This document shows positions 25,940 to 32,825 of a DNA stretch of 64,000 nt, piece by piece. Position 1 is the stretch's first letter. Each line of letters opens with the position of its first letter. Position numbers and translations under genes: made by a program. Source of the stretch: Flavobacterium sp. 9R (lineage in GTDB: Bacteria; Bacteroidota; Bacteroidia; Flavobacteriales; Flavobacteriaceae). The stretch is from assembly GCF_902506345.1 (NCBI RefSeq), contig NZ_LR733413.1, positions 3,111,198 through 3,175,197 of the forward strand, read 5' to 3'. Under the pieces are notes generated by a model. The model ran no database searches. It saw only the letters and a list, made by a program, of their open reading frames with translations, and was not told where the DNA came from.

Positions 25940-26018
25940 AAAAATACCCCCAAATAGTGTCTAACTTTTTGGGGGCAGTCTAACGAATGGGATTTTTCTA
26001 AATTGATTAAATACTTTT

Positions 26019-27077
26019 TTAGTAAATCTGTTTTACTCCTCTAGCATTATCGAATACATAACTCACTAACCAAGCAATTTGACCTTGTTTTGCAAAATAA
26101 ATCTTTTTGTTTTTCATATCTGGAATTACTTCAAGACATGTTTCCAAAAGGTTAAATGCTGCAATTAAGTTTTTTTGTTGGTAGGTTTTTAATACTTTTT
26201 TCTTCTCAGCATTGTTTTCAGCATCCAAAACGAATCTTTGGTAATTGTTTTCTGCAATAGCTTTAATCGTTAAAATGTCATCGTAAGTTACAGGAGTAAA
26301 GTTTTCTTCTGCTACATTTCCATTTAACAAAGTGTACATAGCCCATGCTGCACCACCAGAAATATATACATTGTTTTTTTGTTGTGATTCTGGACGGTTA
26401 GTGTACATTTTTGTGAAAGTTTCACGCAATGTAGGTAAGTAGTTGAACATTTCTTCGTTAAACTCGAAAACAGTTTTTTGCTTACATTTTTTGTTGATAA
26501 GCTCGGTTAAAGTAACTGTTCCAATATCGGCAGAGATAGGGAAGAATACACCAGAAGCGTTAATTTCTTTTGCATAACCGCCTTTTGTGTTACCACCTCC
26601 AATATCTACAATTACTGAACTCAAATAATTTTTTGGAGGGATACAACCTTTTAAAAGTAGTTTTGCTTCCAATGAAGAAGAGATAACTTCAACGTTCTTC
26701 TTGGTTACCGCTTTGATTTTGTCTGTAAGTTCAGCTGTATTAGTTGCAAGTCCAACTCCTGATGAAGCTACTATGAAAATATTTTTATCTTCTATTTTGT
26801 ACTCAGTTAGCATTTTGTTGTAGTTCAACAAAACTACAGCTACTGCTCTTTCTATGTCTTCTTTGAATAATGTACCATCTATCGAGATACCAGTTGCGAT
26901 ACCAACGTTTTCTGTCCAAAACTCTTTTACGTCATAGTTGTTTTTCTTCAAGTTTTCTACTTCAAGAACAGTCATTTTTACACCTTTACTACCAATTTCT
27001 ATTCCTCCATAAAGTTGTGAATACGAAGAGTAAGAAAAAATAAGAAGCGCTGCGACAAAGTAAAATTTTTCTTTCAT
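26019..27077 (-). CDS. Exported Ppx/GppA-like (ASKHA fold) protein
   Basis: 352 aa. An N-terminal signal peptide (MKEKFYFVAALLIFSYSSYS, cleavage before Gln21). The body follows the exopolyphosphatase/guanosine pentaphosphatase pattern: phosphate-1 loop GGIEIGSKGVKM (24-35), SSGVGLATN (105-113), a conserved acidic residue in SSSLEAKLLLKG (E137), and phosphate-2 loop VIVDIGGGNTKGGY (155-168). Cytosolic Ppx/GppA enzymes hydrolyse polyphosphate or pppGpp. Export to the periplasm would remove it from those substrates, so a binding or different phosphohydrolase role is likely. It is monocistronic, next to an MFS gene on the other strand. Confidence 0.75.
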   Translation of the reverse strand: MKEKFYFVAALLIFSYSSYSQLYGGIEIGSKGVKMTVLEVENLKKNNYDVKEFWTENVGIATGISIDGTLFKEDIERAVAVVLLNYNKMLTEYKIEDKNIFIVASSGVGLATNTAELTDKIKAVTKKNVEVISSSLEAKLLLKGCIPPKNYLSSVIVDIGGGNTKGGYAKEINASGVFFPISADIGTVTLTELINKKCKQKTVFEFNEEMFNYLPTLRETFTKMYTNRPESQQKNNVYISGGAAWAMYTLLNGNVAEENFTPVTYDDILTIKAIAENNYQRFVLDAENNAEKKKVLKTYQQKNLIAAFNLLETCLEVIPDMKNKKIYFAKQGQIAWLVSYVFDNARGVKQIY

Positions 27078-27092
27078 GCTTTTTTAATTTGG

Positions 27093-27100
27093 GGTTCGAT
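27093..27100 (-). promoter_or_regulatory. Possible -7 box of the Ppx-like gene
   Basis: The minus strand reads TAGATTTG, an exact TAnnTTTG box. No good TTTG lies 19-20 bp further upstream, and the predicted leader would be only about 10 nt. Confidence 0.35.
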
Positions 27101-27235
27101 TGCAAATCTATATTAAAAAATGAAACTTTTATTCGTTTTTTTTAATTTTTATTTATTAAAAATAGTAATACTATTTTTTTTAGATGTCTCCATTATAATT
27201 TAACATTTCTTTGTTGTTGGGGTCAAAAAAAAATC

Positions 27236-27243
27236 TATTTTTG
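27236..27243 (+). promoter_or_regulatory. Possible -7 box of the MFS gene
   Basis: TATTTTTG matches TAnnTTTG, with TTTG 22 bp upstream (27210-27213), slightly wider than usual. It sits 40 nt before the start codon. Confidence 0.4.
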
Positions 27244-27282
27244 CTTTTATAAAAATATTTTTTGCCCCAAAAATAATTAATT

Positions 27283-28524
27283 ATGATAAAAAAATACCTC
27301 GACAATTTTAAGGATTTTCCAAGAGAAGTTTGGATTTTGACTTTAATTACATTTATCAACAGAGCAGGAACAATGGTTATTCCATTTCTGTCAAAGTACA
27401 TGAAAGAAAATTTACATTTTAGCTACAGCCAGATTGGTTGGGTAATGGTTTTCTTCGGAATTGGTTCTATAGTTGGGACTTGGCTTAGTGGAAAGCTGTC
27501 TGATAAAATAGGATTTTACAAGGTGATGGTTTTTAGTTTGTTTGCTAGTGGGATTGTTTTTATTTTACTCCATTATGCTACAACTTTTGAAGAGTTATGC
27601 CTTGGAATACTTGTCCTTACTACAATTGCTGATATGTTCAGGCCAGCAATGTTAGTATGTCTTAAAACGTTTACTACTAAAGAAAACAGAGCAAGTGCTT
27701 ATTCATTGACTAGAGCGGCTGTGAATTTAGGATTTCTTTTTGGTCCTGTTTTAGGAGGTTTGATTATTATGCAATCAGGTTATGAGTACATTTTTTATGC
27801 AGATGGTGCTACTTGTATTTTAGCCATTATTGTTTTTATGATTTTTGTAAGAGAAAAACAATTGCCGATTAAAACTGCTGCAGAAAGAGCTTTGCCAAAA
27901 AATGTATCAGTTATGAAAGATAAACCATTTATGTTGCATTTGGTTATATGCTTGATTACTGGAATTTTATTCTTTCAAATATTCACAACATTGCCTTTGT
28001 ATCACAAAGAACAATTCAATATGTCGGAGTTTGATAGTGGATTGTTGTTAAGTTTGAACGGTTTATTGATTTTACTTTTTGAACTTCCAATTGTCAACTA
28101 TGTAAGTAGAAATAAAATAAACAATCATAGAGTTATCTTTATTGGATTAGTTTTAATGGCTACAAGCTTTTTGTTCTTATTGTATCCATGGGAAGGTATG
28201 TTGATTCCTATGATGCTTTTTATGACTTGTGGAGTAATGCTTACCTTTCCGTTCGCTAATTCATTTGCTATGGAAAGATCTTATGAGCAAAGAGAAGGAA
28301 AATATATGGCTGCTTTTACGATGAGTTACAGTTTTGCGCACATTTTGAGTGCTAAAACAGGGATGGAAATCATTCAAAACTCTGGATATGAAACGAATTG
28401 GGTTTTTATGTCTATTCTTGGAGTGGTAGGTTCTTTACTTGTGTTTAAGTTGTTTGCAATGGTTGAGAAAGAAGAGTTGAGTAAAGCAACGATGATTCCA
28501 GTAGAAAGCGACGATAGAAAATAA
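27283..28524 (+). CDS. MFS transporter, 12 transmembrane segments
   Basis: 413 aa with twelve hydrophobic segments in two bundles of six. The loop between helices 2 and 3 reads GTWLSGKLSDKIGFYKV, the MFS motif A (GxxSDRxGR type). FGPVLGGLI in helix 5 resembles the antiporter motif C. This suggests a proton-driven exporter of the drug or metabolite efflux type. No substrate can be named. It is probably monocistronic with its own promoter box and a bidirectional terminator after it. Confidence 0.85.
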   Translation: MIKKYLDNFKDFPREVWILTLITFINRAGTMVIPFLSKYMKENLHFSYSQIGWVMVFFGIGSIVGTWLSGKLSDKIGFYKVMVFSLFASGIVFILLHYATTFEELCLGILVLTTIADMFRPAMLVCLKTFTTKENRASAYSLTRAAVNLGFLFGPVLGGLIIMQSGYEYIFYADGATCILAIIVFMIFVREKQLPIKTAAERALPKNVSVMKDKPFMLHLVICLITGILFFQIFTTLPLYHKEQFNMSEFDSGLLLSLNGLLILLFELPIVNYVSRNKINNHRVIFIGLVLMATSFLFLLYPWEGMLIPMMLFMTCGVMLTFPFANSFAMERSYEQREGKYMAAFTMSYSFAHILSAKTGMEIIQNSGYETNWVFMSILGVVGSLLVFKLFAMVEKEELSKATMIPVESDDRK

Positions 28525-28543
28525 GCATCGTCTGATAAAATAA

Positions 28544-28581
28544 AAAAAAACAGTAGTGATTATTTTACTACTGTTTTTTTT
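28544..28581 (+). terminator. Terminator after the MFS gene
   Basis: CAGTAGT / ACTACTG stem with an A-run before and a T-run after (T8). It works in both directions in principle. Confidence 0.8.
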
Positions 28582-28610
28582 ATGGAATTAAATCATATAT
28601 AGCTGTAAAT

Positions 28611-28644
28611 AAAAAGTCCCAACTTTATTAAAGTTGGGACTTTT
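28611..28644 (-). terminator. Terminator of the ribosomal protein/tsf operon
   Basis: A perfect 15-bp stem AAAAGTCCCAACTTT / AAAGTTGGGACTTTT with a 3-nt loop lies 35 nt after the tsf stop and is followed by T on the minus strand. Confidence 0.9.
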
Positions 28645-28678
28645 ATTTGAAATTACAAGAAGTAAAATCAATAGTTTA

Positions 28679-29503
28679 TTATCCTAAAGCAGCTCTTTTG
28701 AAACCAGTTACAATAAGATCTTTATCTAAAGATTTAGCATAAGCAGCAACGCTTAATTTGTTATCTTTAATGTAATCTTGGTTTACTAAAGTGTTGTCTT
28801 TAAAGAAACGAGCTAATTTACCTTTAGCGATATTGTCTAACATAGCTTCTGGCTTACCTTCTTGACGTAATAAGTCTTTTGCGATTTCAATTTCTTTAGC
28901 GATAGTTTCAGCATCAACACCGTCTTCGTTAAGAGCGATAGGTGCCATTGCAGCAGCTTGCATAGAAATATTTTTAGCAACTTCGTCAGCACCTTCAATG
29001 TTTTTAGATAAAGCAGTTAAAGTAGCGATTTTGTTACCAGCGTGGATGTAAGAACCGATGAAAGCACCTTCTAATCTTTCGAAAGCACCAATTTCGATTT
29101 TCTCTCCAATAACTCCTGTTTGCTCAATTAATTTTTCAGCAACAGTAATTCCGTTGAAATCAGCAGCTAATAATTCTTCTTTAGTATTGAAGTTTAAAGC
29201 TAAAGCAGCTAAATCTTGAGCTAATTTTACGAAAGATTCGTTTTTACCTACGAAGTCAGTTTCACAGTTTAATGAAACTACAACTCCAGCAGTTTTTTCA
29301 GCATTTACAACAGCGATAACAGCACCTTCTGTAGATTCTCTATCAGAACGGTTAGCCGCTACTTTTTGTCCTTTTTTACGTAAGTTTTCGATAGCTAAAT
29401 CAAAATCTCCTTCTGCTTCAACCAAGGCTTTTTTGCAGTCCATCATACCTGCACCTGTGATTGTTCTTAATTTATTTACGTCTGCAGCAGTAATTGTTGC
29501 CAT
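28679..29503 (-). CDS. tsf: Elongation factor Ts
   Basis: 274 aa. EF-Ts recycles EF-Tu by catalysing GDP/GTP exchange during translation. The N-terminal UBA-like domain has the family signature (VNKLRTITGAGMMDCKKALVEAEGDFDLAIENLRKKG region). The conserved TDFVGKNESFVKLAQDLA stretch, which contacts EF-Tu, is intact. It is the last gene of rplM-rpsI-rpsB-tsf and is followed by a strong terminator. The 126-bp gap before it contains imperfect palindromic AT-rich sequence (AAATCCCAAATTCC / GGATTTTGGAATTT) that may fold in the transcript. Confidence 0.97.
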   Translation of the reverse strand: MATITAADVNKLRTITGAGMMDCKKALVEAEGDFDLAIENLRKKGQKVAANRSDRESTEGAVIAVVNAEKTAGVVVSLNCETDFVGKNESFVKLAQDLAALALNFNTKEELLAADFNGITVAEKLIEQTGVIGEKIEIGAFERLEGAFIGSYIHAGNKIATLTALSKNIEGADEVAKNISMQAAAMAPIALNEDGVDAETIAKEIEIAKDLLRQEGKPEAMLDNIAKGKLARFFKDNTLVNQDYIKDNKLSVAAYAKSLDKDLIVTGFKRAALG

Positions 29504-29629
29504 AATATTTTGTATTTAAATGTTAAAAGTAAAAATTCCAATTCTCAAATCCCAAATTCCAACTTTATCAGAAAGTTAATTTTCTGATTTTGGATTTTGG
29601 AATTTAAGTTTTGGAATTTAAAATTTGAT

Positions 29630-30391
29630 TTATTCTTCAGTTGCTGGAGCTTCAGGAGCTACTTCTTCGGTAGCAGGAGCAGCTTCAACTTCTTTCTCAG
29701 CACCTCTATCAGAAAGGCCTTCGATTACAGCAGTAGTAACTAAAGATAAAATTTTGTCAATTGATTTAGAAGCATCATCATTTGCAGGGATAACATAATC
29801 TACTTCACGTGGATCAGAGTTAGTATCAACCATTGCAAAAACTGGAATGTTTAATTTTTGAGCTTCTTTTATTGCGATGTGTTCCGCTTTGATATCTACT
29901 ACGAACAATGCTGCAGGTAGTCTAGACATATCAGCGATTGAACCTAAGTTTTTCTCTAATTTAGCACGAAGACGATCTACTTGCAAACGCTCTTTTTTAG
30001 AAAGTGTGTTAAAAGTTCCGTCTTTTTTCATCTTGTCGATAGAAGACATTTTTTTAACAGCTTTACGGATAGTAACAAAGTTTGTTAACATTCCACCAGG
30101 CCATCTTTCAGTGATGTAAGGCATATTTGCAGCTTTTGCTTTTTCAGCTACGATGTCTTTTGCTTGTTTTTTGGTAGCAACAAATAATATTTTTCTACCT
30201 GATGCAGCGATTTTTTTCAATGCTTCATTAGCCTCTTCAATTTTTGCTGCAGTTTTATATAGATTGATAATGTGGATTCCATTACGCTCCATATAAATAT
30301 AAGGAGCCATATTTGGATCCCATTTTCTAGTCATGTGTCCAAAATGAACACCTGCTTCTAGTAATTCTTTTACTTCTACTTTGTTTGACAT
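29630..30391 (-). CDS. rpsB: 30S ribosomal protein S2
   Basis: 253 aa from the ATG at 30391 (MSNKVEVKELLEAGVHFGH), the normal S2 start; the frame extends 12 codons further but that part has no match to S2. Conserved blocks: AGVHFGHMTRKWDPNM, RWPGGMLTNF, LPAALFVVDIKAEHIAIKEA, and SDRGAE near the end. S2 joins late in 30S assembly at the head-body junction. The C-terminus carries an acidic Glu/Ala/Pro tail, common in Bacteroidota. The 172-bp spacer from rpsI includes a hairpin GTCTTGT / ACAAGAC (30533-30555) and a CCCGA / TCGGG stem (30479-30492), possible leader structures for S2 autoregulation. Confidence 0.97.
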   Translation of the reverse strand: MSNKVEVKELLEAGVHFGHMTRKWDPNMAPYIYMERNGIHIINLYKTAAKIEEANEALKKIAASGRKILFVATKKQAKDIVAEKAKAANMPYITERWPGGMLTNFVTIRKAVKKMSSIDKMKKDGTFNTLSKKERLQVDRLRAKLEKNLGSIADMSRLPAALFVVDIKAEHIAIKEAQKLNIPVFAMVDTNSDPREVDYVIPANDDASKSIDKILSLVTTAVIEGLSDRGAEKEVEAAPATEEVAPEAPATEE

Positions 30392-30563
30392 TTTTTGTAC
30401 TAGTTTACGTTCTGTTGAATATAGCAATGTAAGAATGGCGATAAATCGGCTACTTACATTTAGATGCTAAACTAATTTCCCGACGCATCGGGACAACAAC
30501 AACATTGTTTTTAAATTCAATAAATAAACGAAGTCTTGTACGTATTGCACAAGACAGGCAATA

Positions 30564-30950
30564 TTAACGTTTAGAGAATTGGAATCTCTTACGAGCTTTC
30601 TTCTGACCGAATTTCTTACGTTCAACCATTCTTGGGTCTCTTGTTAATAAACCTTCTGGTTTCAATACTCCTCTGTTTTCAGCATTTACTTCACACATTG
30701 CGCGAGCGATTGCCATTCTTACAGCTTCTGCTTGACCAGTTACACCACCTCCATAAACGTTTACTTTTACGTCAAAGTTTGATGCATTTTCTGTCATAGA
30801 CATTGGTTGCATTACTTTGTACTGTAAAGTAGCAGTTGGGAAGTAAGTTGCGAATTCTTTTTTGTTTACAGTGATTACTCCTGTTCCTTCTGAAACATAA
30901 ACACGTGCAACAGCGGTTTTTCTTCTACCGATTTTGTGAATAACTCCCAT
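30564..30950 (-). CDS. rpsI: 30S ribosomal protein S9
   Basis: 128 aa. S9 lies in the 30S head and its C-terminal tail reaches the P-site tRNA. The sequence starts [19 protein letters not shown] and ends [11 protein letters not shown], with the terminal Lys/Arg residues intact. Central motif [18 protein letters not shown] is typical. Its start codon overlaps the rplM stop by one base (TAATG), so translation is coupled. Confidence 0.97.
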   Translation of the reverse strand: MGVIHKIGRRKTAVARVYVSEGTGVITVNKKEFATYFPTATLQYKVMQPMSMTENASNFDVKVNVYGGGVTGQAEAVRMAIARAMCEVNAENRGVLKPEGLLTRDPRMVERKKFGQKKARKRFQFSKR

Positions 30951-31405
30951 TACTTAAGATCGTTTAGGTTAACAGTTCTAGGTTTTTGAGCCCCTTGTTT
31001 GTGCTCAGCTCCTACAACAACATTTAAATTTCTAAAAAGTTCTGCTCCTAATTTGTTTTTAGGTAACATCCCTTTCACTGCTTTTTCAACTAATAACGCT
31101 GGGTTTTTAGATTGCAAAACTTTAGCAGTTAAAGTTCTTTGTCCTCCTGGGTAACCTGTATGACGCATATAAATTTTGTCATCCATTTTGTTTCCTGTAA
31201 GGTTAATTTTCTCTGCGTTGATAACAATTACGTTATCCCCACAGTCCACGTGTGGTGTATAACTTGGCTTGTACTTACCTCTTAAAATCATAGCGACTTT
31301 TGAAGCAAGACGTCCTAAGTTATGACCGTCTGCATCTACAACGATCCATTCTTTAGTAGAATTGGCTTTTGTTGTTGAGATTGTCTTGTAGCTTAATGCG
31401 TTCAC
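30950..31405 (-). CDS. rplM: 50S ribosomal protein L13
   Basis: 151 aa, normal length. L13 is an early-assembling 50S protein. Signature blocks: [48 protein letters not shown], and the MLPKNKLG region. It is the first gene of the operon with rpsI, rpsB and tsf, preceded by a good Bacteroidota-type promoter. Confidence 0.97.
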   Translation of the reverse strand: MNALSYKTISTTKANSTKEWIVVDADGHNLGRLASKVAMILRGKYKPSYTPHVDCGDNVIVINAEKINLTGNKMDDKIYMRHTGYPGGQRTLTAKVLQSKNPALLVEKAVKGMLPKNKLGAELFRNLNVVVGAEHKQGAQKPRTVNLNDLK

Positions 31406-31450
31406 AATAATATATTTTAATTAAACATTCCATCCCCAATAAAGGGGTTG

Positions 31451-31481
31451 CAAAAGTACAATTAATTATTTTAAATACAAA
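31451..31481 (-). promoter_or_regulatory. Promoter of the rplM operon
   Basis: Minus strand: TTTG (31478-31481), a 19-bp spacer and TACTTTTG (31451-31458), an exact fit to TTTG-N19-TAnnTTTG. The predicted start is about 35-40 nt before the rplM ATG. Confidence 0.65.
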
Positions 31482-31741
31482 TACCTCAAATGATTATTTT
31501 TTGTTGCTTTCTATGTTGATAATCAATTGTATATTCTTTTAGTTGATTTCTCACTTATTGATTTTGTGTCACCTACCGGTAAAAATATAAAACCTTGAAT
31601 TTCTTTTTTTTTGCGAAAAATCAGGTGGTTTTAGTATATATAAAATAAATATAATCACTATCTTCGCTTGTTTAATGCATATAATTTAAAATTATTCATT
31701 ATTTTTAACTTCATTCAAATTTCGAACTACATTTCTATCAT
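31482..31741. other. Divergent AT-rich region upstream of the LacI regulator
   Basis: Together with the rplM promoter it makes a 336-bp gap. No gene seen. TACCGGTA (31574-31581) is an 8-bp palindrome with a central CG, the usual form of LacI-family operators, 160 bp before the regulator. Otherwise unremarkable. Confidence 0.3.
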
Positions 31742-32767
31742 ATGAAAGCAAAAGCAACCCTTAAACAAATTGCCAAAGAACTCAATGTTTCGGTTTCTAC
31801 AGTGTCCAAAGCATTAAATGATAGCCCAGAGATAAGCGAACAAACTAAAATTAAAATTAAAGAGTACGCAAAGCTTAAAAATTACAAGCCGAATGTTATT
31901 GGTTTGAATTTAAAAAACCGTAAAACAAAAACAATCGGTGTTATTATCCCTAACATTTTAAATTCCTTTTTTGCTAAAGTGTTTAGTGGTATTGAGAAAG
32001 TTGCTGACGAAAATGGATACAATGTAATTATGTGTATCTCTAATGAATCGTTAGAAAAAGAAGCTCATACTTTAGAAATGTTAAGTAATGGAACAATTGA
32101 TGGGTTTGTTTTATCCATTTCTGAAGAAGCACAAAAGCAACACGAATACAATCACTTTAAAGAAATTATAAGTGAAGGAACTCCAATAGTTCTGTTTGAT
32201 AGAACCACAGACGAGTTGGATTGTGATAAAGTGATTGTTGATGACTTTGATTCTGCTTTAGATTCTACCCAATATTTAATTGATTCAGGATGTAAAAATA
32301 TCGCTCTTATTTCTACTATTGACAATTTGAGTATTGGTAAATTGCGTTTAGAGGGGTATTTGCAAGCTTTGAAAAATAATAATTTACCTATCAATGAGAA
32401 TATCATTTTGAGAACCGATTCTAGTGAAGGACTTAATGAAAAAGTTGAAGCGATTTATGCCAATAATACTATTGATGGTGTTTTTGCTTTAGCTGAAGAT
32501 GAATCCGTTGCTGCTTTGAAGTTTGGTTTGAAGAAAGGATTACGAATTCCTGAGGAGTTGTCGATTATTGGTTTTGCAGATGGAATTCTTGCTTCAAGAC
32601 GTTTGTCTCCAAGTTTGACCACAGTAAGTCAGCATGGTGTTGAAATTGGTGAAGTAGCCGCTCAATTATTAATTGATCGTCTGGAATCTAAAGAAGAGCA
32701 TTTACCGTATCAAACCAAAGTAATTAAAACAAAACTAAAAGAAAGAGAATCTACTCGTTTAAACTAA
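31742..32767 (+). CDS. LacI-family transcriptional regulator
   Basis: 341 aa. An N-terminal LacI helix-turn-helix (TLKQIAKELNVSVSTVSKALNDSPEIS, residues 6-32) with hinge helix is followed by a periplasmic-binding-protein-like effector domain (GVIIPNILNSFFAKVFSGIE; VLFDRTTDELDCDKVIVDD; GVFALAEDESVAALKFGLKKG). Such proteins bind a sugar or related metabolite and control catabolic genes. No sugar genes are adjacent: polA converges on one side and the ribosomal operon diverges on the other, so its targets lie elsewhere. It is only moderately similar to the LacI pair at the right end. Confidence 0.92.
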   Translation: MKAKATLKQIAKELNVSVSTVSKALNDSPEISEQTKIKIKEYAKLKNYKPNVIGLNLKNRKTKTIGVIIPNILNSFFAKVFSGIEKVADENGYNVIMCISNESLEKEAHTLEMLSNGTIDGFVLSISEEAQKQHEYNHFKEIISEGTPIVLFDRTTDELDCDKVIVDDFDSALDSTQYLIDSGCKNIALISTIDNLSIGKLRLEGYLQALKNNNLPINENIILRTDSSEGLNEKVEAIYANNTIDGVFALAEDESVAALKFGLKKGLRIPEELSIIGFADGILASRRLSPSLTTVSQHGVEIGEVAAQLLIDRLESKEEHLPYQTKVIKTKLKERESTRLN

Positions 32768-32784
32768 TCTCTTGAAATCATAGC

Positions 32785-32823
32785 AAAAAGGCTCGCAACT
32801 ATTTTGTTGCGAGCCTTTTTTTA
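32785..32823. terminator. Bidirectional terminator between LacI gene and polA
   Basis: The 14-bp stem AAAAGGCTCGCAAC / GTTGCGAGCCTTTT has A-run and T-run flanks and serves both convergent genes. Confidence 0.9.
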
Positions 32824-32825
32824 TT

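Larger units (their letters stand above)
25284..25980 (-). mobile_element. Decayed IS3-family (IS150-group) element
   Basis: On the minus strand the left end is present: the terminal inverted repeat GACTGCCCCCAAAAAGTTAGACAC (20 bases GACTGCCCCCAAAAAGTTAG shown as key, 25961-25980) precedes orfA. orfA is intact; orfB begins normally and is lost after about 14 codons. No right-end inverted repeat was found before the neighbouring gene. CCCCCAAA (25947-25954) and TTTGGGGG (25968-25975) can pair in the leader of orfA, a typical guard against read-through expression. Confidence 0.8.
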
